A stretch of 7,743 nt of DNA from positions 1 through 7,743 of the forward strand of contig DWZY01000035.1 in NCBI GenBank assembly GCA_019117325.1. The letters are read 5' to 3'. The DNA comes from Candidatus Brevibacterium intestinigallinarum. GTDB taxonomy: Bacteria; Actinomycetota; Actinomycetes; Actinomycetales; Brevibacteriaceae. Below the pieces are notes generated by a model. That model was given only the letters and a program-made list of their open reading frames with translations, ran no database searches and was not told the origin of the DNA. Positions within the stretch are counted from its first letter, which is position 1. Each line of letters begins with the position of its first letter. Both the position numbers and the translations under genes were made by a program. Below are positions 1 through 6,531 of the stretch, one piece after another.

Positions 1-809
1 TCCCACGTGAGCGCCCGGTCGAAGATCCCCACGACCAGGAAGGCGCCGATCGCGCCGATCGCCGCCGCCTCCGTCGCCGTCGCGATGCCCGTGTAGATCG
101 AGCCCAGCACGATGATGATGAGGATGAGCGCGGGCGCGACCTTCACGAGGGCGTCGAGGCGGTCCTTCCACGTGATGCCCTCGTCCGCACGGGGAGCCAG
201 CTCCGGTTTGACGGAGGCCATCACGATGACGAAGACCGCCATGAGTGCCGCGAGCAGCAGGCCGGGGACGATGCCGCCGGCGAACAGCGCGCCGATGCTC
301 ACCCCGGAGACCGAGGAGTAGAGGATGAACATGAGGCTGGGCGGGATGAGCATGGCCAGCGCGCCGGAGGCCACGACCGCACCGGTCGCGAAGCTGGGAC
401 GGTAGCCGCGCGCCAGCATCTCCGGGACGGCCATGCGCCCCACGACGGTGACGGCGGAGAGGCTTACGCCGGACAGCGCGCCGAACACGGTCGACGAACC
501 GACGGCGGTGACGCCCAGACCGCCGGGGAGGCGGCCCAGCCATGCATGGGCGAACCGGAAGATCGCGCGGCCCAGGCCGCCCACCGCCAGGATCTCGCCC
601 ATGAGGATGTACATGGGAGCGGCGACCAGCGAGTAGCTCTCCAGCTGACTCACGAACGCGACGGGAATCTGCTGGAGGCCGCGCGGGCCCTCCAGCAGGA
701 GCAGCCCCAGGAGACCGGACGAGCCCAGCGCGATGAAGATGGGGGTGCGCAGGTAGACGAGGACCAGCAGCAGGGCGATGGCCGCGCTGACGGCGAGGAC
801 ATCAAGCAT
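1..809 (-). CDS. dctM: TRAP transporter large membrane subunit DctM (partial, C-terminus cut by window edge)
   Basis: This is the large membrane subunit of a tripartite ATP-independent periplasmic (TRAP) transporter, the part that carries the substrate across the membrane using an ion gradient. I translated 269 codons from ATG at 809 to the window edge; full DctM proteins have about 425 residues, so roughly the last third is missing. The protein is very hydrophobic. Family hallmarks are the glycine/serine-rich segment GSSTVFGALSG (residues 104-114) followed by the conserved VPEM..GY (129-136), the LIPPSLMFILYSS stretch (154-166), SIGALFAGGIVPGL (171-184) and the ATEAAAIGA segment (245-253). 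A GGAGG ribosome site (819-815) lies 5 nt before the ATG, inside the end of dctQ. The gene overlaps dctQ by 8 bp, which suggests translational coupling. The substrate cannot be read from this subunit. Family assignment is very secure. Confidence 0.95.
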   Translation of the reverse strand, partial: MLDVLAVSAAIALLLVLVYLRTPIFIALGSSGLLGLLLLEGPRGLQQIPVAFVSQLESYSLVAAPMYILMGEILAVGGLGRAIFRFAHAWLGRLPGGLGVTAVGSSTVFGALSGVSLSAVTVVGRMAVPEMLARGYRPSFATGAVVASGALAMLIPPSLMFILYSSVSGVSIGALFAGGIVPGLLLAALMAVFVIVMASVKPELAPRADEGITWKDRLDALVKVAPALILIIIVLGSIYTGIATATEAAAIGAIGAFLVVGIFDRALTW

Positions 810-1335
810 GAGCGCCTCCCTCCAGGGTCTCGAGCGTGTCCGGGGCGTCCTCGGCCTTCTCCTGCCGGGACAGGACGAAGCGCAGGACGGATATGAGCGC
901 CGCCAGGAGGAGCCCCAGGGCGACGAGGGCGTAGCCGATCCAGATCGGCAGATTGAAGGTGCCGGCCGTCCGCAGGTCCGCCGTGAGGAAGTGGACGGCG
1001 GTGGTCGCGGCGACCACGCCGGAGACGGCGCAGAAGACGGTGGTCGCGACCATCGTGACGACGTCTGCGATGAGCGTCTTCGCAGGTCCGAAGCCCCGGT
1101 AGAAGAGGTCCATCGCGATGTGCTCGTTTCGAGCCTCGAGGTCCGGGACCGTCAGCAGCACGACCGTCACGAGCCCCACCATGGAGATCGTGATCGACCA
1201 GTCGAGCGGCCGCGCGAACACGTACCGCATGACGACGTCGTAGCCGGTGATGAGCATGACGGCCATGATCACGATCCCCGACAGCATGCGGAGGGCCTGG
1301 GTGACGGAGAGGAGGGAGTCGAACGTCTTCCGCAT
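802..1335 (-). CDS. dctQ: TRAP transporter small membrane subunit DctQ
   Basis: This is the small membrane subunit of the TRAP transporter, which partners DctM and is needed for transport. The protein has 177 residues, usual for the family, and four hydrophobic segments, near residues 15-35, 50-65, 88-112 and 128-152. Typical DctQ motifs are DVVMRYVFARPLDWS early in the protein and HIAMDLFYR in the middle. The C-terminal tail is short, charged and glutamate-rich. I chose ATG at 1335 rather than the GTG one codon earlier (1338) because the AAGGAGG ribosome site (1346-1340) is 4 nt from the ATG but only 1 nt from the GTG. The start overlaps the dctP stop codon by one base (TGATG), and the end overlaps dctM, so the three subunits are tightly linked. 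Function is secure as a family; the start is uncertain by one codon. Confidence 0.93.
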   Translation of the reverse strand: MRKTFDSLLSVTQALRMLSGIVIMAVMLITGYDVVMRYVFARPLDWSITISMVGLVTVVLLTVPDLEARNEHIAMDLFYRGFGPAKTLIADVVTMVATTVFCAVSGVVAATTAVHFLTADLRTAGTFNLPIWIGYALVALGLLLAALISVLRFVLSRQEKAEDAPDTLETLEGGAHA

Positions 1336-2381
1336 CACGCCTCCTTCACGAGCGCCAGTGCGCGGTCGGCGAGGTCGTCATCGCCCACCTTCGACTTCCA
1401 CCAGTCGACGACGGAGCCGGTCGCGTCGCGGAACGCGTCGGTCTGGGTCTCATCGAGGTCGATGACCTCCAGCGAGGACTCCTCGACGAGGGGCAGGTAG
1501 TCGTCCTCGTAGATCCGGAACTGGATGTCCGTGCCCTCCTGGGCGTAGACGGCACCGGCGTCGTGCAGGGCGTCCTGGACCTCAGACGAGGTGTCCTGGA
1601 GCCAGGCGGTGTTCGCGTACGCGTCTACGCTGTAGGCGCCGAAGTGCGCGCGGGTGCCGTACTTGAGGATGTCCTGCAGCCCGCGGGAGACGATCGTGCC
1701 CAGGTAGGACACCATGCCGTCGATCGTGCCGCGCTCCAGGGCCTCGTACAGCTCCGCCGAGGACATGGAGACCGGGGCGGCGCCCATCGACTTCACCATC
1801 TCGCCCTCGACGTGGCCGGCGGTGCGGATCCGAAGCCCGCGCAGGTCGTCCGGGGCGGTGATCGGCCGGTCGACCGTGAAGATCCACTGCTCCGTGCACG
1901 GCATCGCTCCGATGCTCGACATGCCCTGCGGCTCCAGCGTCTCGTTGATGAGGGCGATGAGCGGGGAGTCGGGTGCCAGCGCGCGGCGCATCTGCTCGAA
2001 CCCGTCGTTGATGAAGGGCAGTTCCGCCGCGCCCAGGATCGGGAAGCTCGCGGAGACGTAGCTGGAGGTCTGGAACCCCACATCCGTGATGCCGCGCAGC
2101 ATGCCGGGGACCAGCTGCTCCGCATTCAGGAGCGCGCCGGAGTCGAAGAAGTCGACGATTCCGGCGCCCAGATCCTCATCGAGCACCTCGTTGAAGCGCT
2201 CGATGCCGGGGTAGAGATCCGTGTAGCCGGGGGTGATGTAGGTGGCGACGCGCAGCGCGCCGTCGGGACGGAGTCCACCTGCGGCTGCACCGGGGGCGCA
2301 GCCGGCGGCGGCCAGCAGGGGTGCCGCGGCCGCGAGGGTCAGCAATGACCTCCGACCGAGCGACGGTGGTGTGGGTGACAT
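1335..2381 (-). CDS. dctP: TRAP transporter substrate-binding protein DctP, probably a Tat-type lipoprotein
   Basis: This is the extracellular solute-binding component of the TRAP transporter: it captures the substrate, usually an organic acid, and delivers it to DctQM. It has 348 residues, normal for the family. The N-terminus reads GRRSLLTLAAAAPLL followed by AAGC, giving a twin arginine at 10-11 and a lipidation cysteine at 28; the mature protein would be tethered to the membrane, as expected in a Gram-positive cell. The core shows the DctP signature GLRIRTAG (183-189) with Arg186 at the place of the conserved arginine that pairs with the substrate carboxylate, then LYEALERGTIDGMVSY (211-226). 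This arginine supports an acid substrate, but its identity cannot be predicted. A weak AGGAA ribosome site (2395-2391) lies 9 nt before the ATG within a perfect palindrome. The gene follows the acyl-CoA dehydrogenase after 214 bp, so it may be transcribed by read-through or from its own promoter. Confidence 0.95.
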   Translation of the reverse strand: MSPTPPSLGRRSLLTLAAAAPLLAAAGCAPGAAAGGLRPDGALRVATYITPGYTDLYPGIERFNEVLDEDLGAGIVDFFDSGALLNAEQLVPGMLRGITDVGFQTSSYVSASFPILGAAELPFINDGFEQMRRALAPDSPLIALINETLEPQGMSSIGAMPCTEQWIFTVDRPITAPDDLRGLRIRTAGHVEGEMVKSMGAAPVSMSSAELYEALERGTIDGMVSYLGTIVSRGLQDILKYGTRAHFGAYSVDAYANTAWLQDTSSEVQDALHDAGAVYAQEGTDIQFRIYEDDYLPLVEESSLEVIDLDETQTDAFRDATGSVVDWWKSKVGDDDLADRALALVKEA

Positions 2382-2394
2382 GGAATCTGATTCC
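2382..2394. promoter_or_regulatory. Perfect 13-bp palindrome abutting the dctP start codon
   Basis: GGAATC-T-GATTCC is a perfect inverted repeat with a one-base centre, directly against the dctP ATG and covering most of its ribosome site. With one flanking base each side it reads TGGAATCTGATTCCT, close in form to the 15-bp IclR operator consensus (TGGAAATNATTTCCA) and sharing TGGA...TCC with the palindrome at 6583-6597. It could be a regulator site, or act in the mRNA as a small stem (GGAA/UUCC around a 5-nt loop) that hides the ribosome site. A chance origin cannot be excluded. Confidence 0.4.
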
Positions 2395-2447
2395 TGTGGG
2401 GTTCGGGTGAGAGGTGCGACGGCGGTGACGCACGGATCAGGTGCGCG

Positions 2448-2467
2448 GCCGGGCGTCGTCGCCCGGC
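2448..2467. repeat. 8-bp hairpin with tetraloop in the acyl-CoA dehydrogenase-dctP gap
   Basis: GCCGGGCG (2448-2455) and CGCCCGGC (2460-2467) are perfect inverted arms around a 4-nt loop (TCGT). On the minus-strand transcript this would form a stable stem about 65 nt before the dctP start. No U-run follows it. It may be part of a leader structure, an mRNA-stability element, or a terminator of the U-less kind proposed in actinobacteria. Confidence 0.45.
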
Positions 2468-2474
2468 GCGGTCG

Positions 2475-2504
2475 CCCCGTCCGGCGGGGGTGTGCCGGAC
2501 GGGG
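2475..2504 (-). terminator. Strong 11-bp hairpin, candidate terminator or attenuator before dctP
   Basis: CCCCGTCCGGC (2475-2485) pairs perfectly with GCCGGACGGGG (2494-2504) around an 8-nt G-rich loop (C-rich in the transcript). This is the longest perfect stem I found in the window. It sits in the 214-bp non-coding gap between the acyl-CoA dehydrogenase and dctP. There is no T-run on either side, so a classical factor-independent terminator is not proven. It could reduce read-through into the transporter genes, or protect the 3' end of the upstream message or the 5' end of the dctPQM message after processing. Confidence 0.45.
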
Positions 2505-2521
2505 GAGCGCTGGAGATGGCG

Positions 2522-2537
2522 GGTCCGGGTGCGGACC
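2522..2537. repeat. Inverted repeat GGTCCG/CGGACC
   Basis: GGTCCG (2522-2527) and CGGACC (2532-2537) are perfect 6-bp arms around GGTG. The element lies just downstream of a -10-like TACACT on the minus strand (2550-2545), roughly where a start site from that box would fall. No good -35 accompanies it, so the promoter is only a possibility. The GGTCC/GGACC half-sites resemble those in the divergent promoter region near 6572-6597. Confidence 0.35.
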
Positions 2538-2554
2538 GGGAGTCAGTGTAGGGG

Positions 2555-2581
2555 CGGGTCCGCGGACCCGGAGGTCCGGGT
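2555..2581 (-). terminator. Overlapping hairpins just after the acyl-CoA dehydrogenase stop, candidate terminator
   Basis: Beginning 14 bp past the acyl-CoA dehydrogenase stop codon, two mutually exclusive structures share bases. One is ACCCGG (2566-2571) with CCGGGT (2576-2581) around a 4-nt loop. The other is the fully palindromic CGGGTCCGCGGACCCG (2555-2570). A third pairing, CGGACC with GGTCCG (2563-2578), is also possible. The position suits an end-of-operon element for the three enzyme genes, but no U-run follows, so termination may be partial or absent. Confidence 0.4.
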
Positions 2582-2595
2582 TCGTCCCGTGAGAC

Positions 2596-3762
2596 TCAGA
2601 ACGAGCGGGGCATGCCCAGCACGTGCTGGCCCACGAACGACAGGATGAGGTTCGTGGAGATCGGGGCGATCTGGTACAGGCGCGTCTCGCGGAACTTCCG
2701 CTCGACGTTGTACTCCTGGGTCATGCCGAACCCGCCGTGCGTCTGGAGGCAGGTGTCGCCGGCCTGCCAGGACGCCTCGGAGGCCAGCATCTTCGCCATG
2801 TTGGCCTCGGCGCCGCAGGGCTTGCCGGCGTCGAACAGGTCGGCGGCCTTCCAGCGCATGAGGTCAGCGGCCTCGAGCTGGACGTGCGCGCGGGCGATCG
2901 GGAACTGGATGCCCTGGTTCGCGCCGATCGGGCGGTTGAAGACGACGCGGTCCTTCGAGTACTCGACGGCGCGCTCGATGAACCAGTGCCCATCGCCGAT
3001 GCACTCGCTGGCGATGAGGATCCGCTCCGCATTCATGCCGGTGAGGACGTACTTGAAGCCCTTGCCCTCCTCGCCGATGAGCGACGAGGCGGGGATGCGC
3101 ATGTCGTCGAAGAACAGCTCCGTCGTCGAGTGGTTGATCATCGTCTTGATCGGGTTGACGGTCAGCCCCGGCAGATCGCGGATGTCGACGAGGAACAGGG
3201 AGAGGCCGTCGGACTTCTTCTGCACCTGGTCCAGCGGGGTCGTCCGCGCCAGGAGCAGCATGAGGTCGGACTGCTGCACGCGGGAGATGAACACCTTCTG
3301 CCCGTTGACCACGTACTCGTCACCATCGCGGACCGCGGTCGTCGTGAGGCTCGTCGTGTCCGTGCCAGCGCCCGGCTCCGTCACGCCGAACGCCTGGAGG
3401 CGCAGCTCGCCGGTCGCGATCTTGGGCAGGTACTGCTGCTTCTGCTCGTCGCTGCCGTGGTGCAGGACGGCGTTCATCGTGTAGAGCTGCGCGTGGATCG
3501 CGCCGGAGTTCGCCCCGTTGTAGTTGATCTGCTCGAGGATCGCGGAGCCGTCGCCCAGCCCCAGGCCCAGGCCGCCGTACTCCTCGGGGATGAGCGCGCC
3601 CAGTGCACCGGTGGCCGTGAGGGCCTGGACGAAGTCCTCCGGGTAGGCGTCCTCGGAGTCGACCTTCTGCCAGTAGGTGTCGGGGAAGTCCCGGCAGATC
3701 TGGTCGACCAGGCTGCGCAGGTCCTTGCGGGTCTCTGTCTCGTCGTAGGTGCGGATGCTCAT
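2596..3762 (-). CDS. Acyl-CoA dehydrogenase family flavoprotein
   Basis: This is an FAD-dependent acyl-CoA dehydrogenase expected to introduce a 2,3 double bond into an acyl-CoA in the cytoplasm, passing electrons to an electron-transfer flavoprotein. It has 388 residues, the usual length. The N-terminal helical domain spans about 1-120; the flavin motif FGVTEPGAGTDTTS is at 125-138, the beta domain about 120-235, and the C-terminal helical domain carries DRVVFNRPIG (271-280) and the CLQTHGGFGMTQEYNVER signature (338-355). The glutamate that acts as base in short- and medium-chain enzymes (YEGT motif) is absent: the aligned sequence is LYQIAPIST, with Pro367. Glu246 in NAERILIA matches the base position of isovaleryl- and long-chain enzymes. 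I start at ATG 3762 because GAGGAG (3774-3769) lies 6 nt upstream and the residues before it do not fit the family. It follows the CoA-transferase by 37 bp. The substrate is unknown, perhaps a CoA ester made by that neighbour. Confidence 0.95.
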   Translation of the reverse strand: MSIRTYDETETRKDLRSLVDQICRDFPDTYWQKVDSEDAYPEDFVQALTATGALGALIPEEYGGLGLGLGDGSAILEQINYNGANSGAIHAQLYTMNAVLHHGSDEQKQQYLPKIATGELRLQAFGVTEPGAGTDTTSLTTTAVRDGDEYVVNGQKVFISRVQQSDLMLLLARTTPLDQVQKKSDGLSLFLVDIRDLPGLTVNPIKTMINHSTTELFFDDMRIPASSLIGEEGKGFKYVLTGMNAERILIASECIGDGHWFIERAVEYSKDRVVFNRPIGANQGIQFPIARAHVQLEAADLMRWKAADLFDAGKPCGAEANMAKMLASEASWQAGDTCLQTHGGFGMTQEYNVERKFRETRLYQIAPISTNLILSFVGQHVLGMPRSF

Positions 3763-3799
3763 GCGGGGCTCCTCAGGTGTGGGTTCGGGGATCGGTGGG

Positions 3800-5050
3800 T
3801 CAGGAGTGGTCTGCGTCCGGGGCGCCTGCATCCAGCCAGGCGAGGACGGCCTCGGTGTGTTCGCCGAGGCCGGGGACGGTGCCGTACCCGTCCCCGGGGG
3901 CCGTGGGGTCGCCGGGGATGCCCCACGGCGGGCGCAGCGTGGGGGCCTCGCCGCCGGGGTGCGGGGTGCGGACCCAGCGGTCGCGGGCGCGCAGCTGCTC
4001 GTGCTCGCCCAGTGCTGCGATGCCGTTGAGCCGGGCCACCGCGATGTCCGCCTGCTCGAGCAGGCCGCGCGCCTCGTCGAGGGTGAGCGCGGAGAAGCGC
4101 TCCTCGATGAGGGACTCGAGCGCATCCGCGTTCCGCACGCGCCGGGGCTGATCGGCGAAGAGCGGGTCGTCCGCGCGGGACGGATCGCCCAGGACGGTGT
4201 CGCAGAAGCGGCGCCACTCCCGGTCGTTCTGGACGGCGAAGAGGATCCGCCCGCCGTCGCCGGTCGTGAAGGCGCCATAGGGGGCGATCGTCGCGTGCGA
4301 GGTGCCGCGGCGCAGCGGTGCGGCGCCCGAGTGCGCCGCGTAGTGGTACGGGTAGCTCACCCACTCGGCCAGCGCTTCGAGCATCGAGATCCGCACCGGG
4401 AGCGCTTCGCCGAAGCGCAGGCGGTGGTGGAGTGCGGCGAGGATCGACGAGTACGCGTAGGACCCGGCCGCGATGTCCGCGATCGAGGTGCCGACCTTCG
4501 CCCGCATCTCGCCGTCGCCGGTCAGATCGATGAGGCCGGACTCTCCCTGCACCAGCAGGTCGTAGGCCTTCGCGGTCGCCAGCGGGCCGTCCTCGCCGTA
4601 GCCGGAGATCCCGCACGCGATGACGTGGGGGTGGCGCTCCTGCACCGCATCCGGGTCGAGGCCGGCGCGACGGGCCGCAGACGGGGAGAGGTTCTGGATG
4701 AAGACATCCGCCCGCTCCAGCAGCTGCTCCAGGCGGCGGCGTCCCTCGTCATCCTTGAGGTCGAGGACGATCGACTCCTTGCCGCGCCCCAGCCACAGGA
4801 ATGCGGACGACGTCCCGTCGACGTGCGCGTCGTACGCGCGGGCGAAGTCGCCCCCGCCGGGGCGCTCGACCTTGATGACGCGCGCGCCCAGGTCCGCCAG
4901 CTGGCGGGATGCGAAGGGGGCGGCGACCGCCTGCTCGAGAGCGACGACGAGGACGCCGTCGAGGGGACGGCGGAGCGGGGCGGGGGCTGTTCCGGAGTTC
5001 GGGTTCGTCGGTGCGGTCGCCTGGGTGCCTGTCACCTGAGTGTCTGTCAT
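3800..5050 (-). CDS. Family III (CaiB/BaiF) CoA-transferase
   Basis: This is a family III CoA-transferase, which moves CoA between carboxylic acids through an aspartyl-CoA intermediate and so activates or exchanges an acid without ATP. It has 416 residues. A Thr/Pro-rich leader of about 27 residues precedes the family opening PLDGVLVVALEQAVAAPFAS (29-48), then LGARVIKVERPGGGDFAR (54-71), NLSP (120-123), ISGYGEDGP (148-156) and KAYDLLVQGESGL (161-173). TSIADIAAG (188-196) aligns with the ALGDS region of formyl-CoA transferase, making Asp192 the likely catalytic residue. SMLEALAEW, ATIAPYGAF and AVQNDREW recall enzymes acting on C5 dicarboxylates such as mesaconyl-CoA, but that is from memory and not decisive. 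The ATG at 5050 is fixed by AAGGAGG (5063-5057), 6 nt upstream, and overlaps the stop of the MmgE/PrpD gene as ATGA, so the two are probably translationally coupled. The substrate and CoA donor are unknown. Confidence 0.93.
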   Translation of the reverse strand: MTDTQVTGTQATAPTNPNSGTAPAPLRRPLDGVLVVALEQAVAAPFASRQLADLGARVIKVERPGGGDFARAYDAHVDGTSSAFLWLGRGKESIVLDLKDDEGRRRLEQLLERADVFIQNLSPSAARRAGLDPDAVQERHPHVIACGISGYGEDGPLATAKAYDLLVQGESGLIDLTGDGEMRAKVGTSIADIAAGSYAYSSILAALHHRLRFGEALPVRISMLEALAEWVSYPYHYAAHSGAAPLRRGTSHATIAPYGAFTTGDGGRILFAVQNDREWRRFCDTVLGDPSRADDPLFADQPRRVRNADALESLIEERFSALTLDEARGLLEQADIAVARLNGIAALGEHEQLRARDRWVRTPHPGGEAPTLRPPWGIPGDPTAPGDGYGTVPGLGEHTEAVLAWLDAGAPDADHS

Positions 5051-6513
5051 CGTCCGCCTCCTTCAGTGGCGTCTGTCGCAGTGCCCTGCCCCGCAGCCGT
5101 CTGGCACACGGTCGTGCGCACCTGTCCCGCCGTGCGCGAGACCTCCTCGGCGACAGTGTGCAGCGATTCCTGGTCTCCCACGTGCAGCAGTGCCTCGAAG
5201 AGCCCCGGTGCTGCACCGGGCTCGAAGCCGGCGTGCTGCAGGCAGTCGTCGAACTTGGTGCGCAGCGTCGCGTCGTCGACGGGACGGGTCGCGTGGCCGC
5301 GCGGGCGATCGACCCGGTGCGTGATCGTGCGTCCGTCCGTGAGGGTCGCTGTCACGACCGCGTACCCGGCGTTCCAGTCGGACGCGCCCGCGGGCGGCGT
5401 GGCGGCCTCGGCGGTGTCGACCCGGGTGAGGAGGGACTGGAGGTCGGGCCGGGCGACGGCGTCCGGGGCGAAGCTGCCCAGGGTGACGGCGCCGTCGGTC
5501 AGCATCGCGGCGATGACGTACTCCATGCTGAACTTCGCCTGCGTCCCGTCGACGGGGCGGGGATGGATGAGGGGTGCGAGCCCTCCGGGCTGCACCGTGA
5601 CGCGGACAGACGCGATGGTGTGTGTGTCGATGGAGTCTGTGTGGCGGAGCTCGTCGCGGACCTCCCGGGCTGCGTCCGCTGCGGCGTGCGTGTAGTAGCA
5701 GCACGGGTACAGCTTCACGTTGAGGTGCGGTGTGGCGGGGTCCGCGTCGGTGACCGGGGGAGCGGTGGAGGCTCCGCGGTGGAGTGCGAGGAAGCCCAAG
5801 GTGCCCTCGAGGGAATCCGTGTCCGCCGTGAACCCCTCCCGTGCGAGCCCGGTCGCGAGCACTGCGTTGTGCGCGGCCTGGCCCGCGTGCAGCGGCTTCG
5901 TCATGGATCCGAAGTTCTGGCGGCTGCCCTGCGACAGGGATGCGGCGATGCCCAGGGCGGCGCGCATCCGGTCACCGTCCAGACGCTGCAGGGAGCCGAC
6001 TGCGGCGGCCGCGGCCACGGTGCCGATCGTGCTCGTCGTGTGCCAGCCGGCCTCGTAGTGCGCGCGCACGCCCAGCGCCTCTCCCAGCGCGCGGCCCACG
6101 GCCAGCCCGCGGTGCAGGGCGGTGACGGCCTCGGCGCCGGTCGGCTCGTGCGCTCCGTCCGTCCAGTTCGCGGCGTCCTGTGCGACAGCCAGCAGTGCGG
6201 GAACGACGGCGGCTGAGGGGTGGCTGATCGTCGCGTCGTCGACATCGTCGTAGTCGAGTGCGTGCGCCGCGAGCCCGGCTGCGCGTGCGGCCTCCGCCGC
6301 AGGCTGAGACGGATCGAAGGGAGTCGTGCCGGTCGCGCGGGCGTACGCAGCGACGGCCGGGTCTGCGAGGCCCGCGAGCGCACACGCGATCGTGTCCGCG
6401 AAGGCGACACCGGCGCCGCGCGCCGCAGCGGTCGGATCCGGGTGCTGCCACGTGGTCGCGAGGTCGACGAGGTGCGCAGTGAGGCGGTCAGTCGAGGCGT
6501 GGGGCGCAGTCAC
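5047..6513 (-). CDS. MmgE/PrpD family protein (dehydratase/decarboxylase/isomerase type)
   Basis: This belongs to the MmgE/PrpD family, which includes 2-methylcitrate dehydratase, cis-aconitate decarboxylase and an epimerase of iminodisuccinate-type compounds, all acting on polycarboxylates without a metal cluster. It has 488 residues. The N-terminal helical domain contains LDYDDVDDATISHPS (86-100), AGWHTTSTIGTVAAA (155-169) and GSMTKPLHAGQAAHN (202-216); these hold His98, His158, Lys206 and His209, matching the charged active-site positions of cis-aconitate decarboxylase. The lid domain follows, with VKLYPCCYYTHAAADA (266-281) and AKFSMEYVIAAMLTDG (326-341). The last 25 or so residues are low-complexity. 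The start is GTG at 6513, with AAGGAG (6528-6523) 9 nt upstream. It is the first gene of the operon, behind a promoter and palindrome in the divergent region. The exact reaction cannot be named: a dehydratase, a decarboxylase or an isomerase are all possible. The family call is firm. Confidence 0.93.
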   Translation of the reverse strand: MTAPHASTDRLTAHLVDLATTWQHPDPTAAARGAGVAFADTIACALAGLADPAVAAYARATGTTPFDPSQPAAEAARAAGLAAHALDYDDVDDATISHPSAAVVPALLAVAQDAANWTDGAHEPTGAEAVTALHRGLAVGRALGEALGVRAHYEAGWHTTSTIGTVAAAAAVGSLQRLDGDRMRAALGIAASLSQGSRQNFGSMTKPLHAGQAAHNAVLATGLAREGFTADTDSLEGTLGFLALHRGASTAPPVTDADPATPHLNVKLYPCCYYTHAAADAAREVRDELRHTDSIDTHTIASVRVTVQPGGLAPLIHPRPVDGTQAKFSMEYVIAAMLTDGAVTLGSFAPDAVARPDLQSLLTRVDTAEAATPPAGASDWNAGYAVVTATLTDGRTITHRVDRPRGHATRPVDDATLRTKFDDCLQHAGFEPGAAPGLFEALLHVGDQESLHTVAEEVSRTAGQVRTTVCQTAAGQGTATDATEGGGR

Positions 6514-6531
6514 CGGGAGGTGCTCCTTCGG

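Noticed and set aside
2395..2595. A known riboswitch or T-box in the dctP leader
   Set aside because: The stems do not match any riboswitch core I can recognise, and no conserved loop sequences were seen. Only the hairpins themselves are reported.
3763..4278. N-terminal extension of the acyl-CoA dehydrogenase frame to 560 residues
   Set aside because: The extra 172 residues are Pro/Arg/Ser-rich, overlap the CoA-transferase gene in another frame and match nothing. A strong GAGGAG site sets the start at 3762.
2623..5695. Long plus-strand open frames opposite the acyl-CoA dehydrogenase and CoA-transferase genes (up to about 650 codons)
   Set aside because: They lie wholly antisense to clear protein families, have Arg/Gly/Val/Asp-rich compositions without domain signatures, and are expected in GC-rich DNA where stop codons are rare in shadow frames.
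5047..5704. Possible frameshift or fusion between the MmgE/PrpD and CoA-transferase genes
   Set aside because: The junction is a plain ATGA stop/start overlap with its own AAGGAGG site. Both proteins are complete and of normal length.
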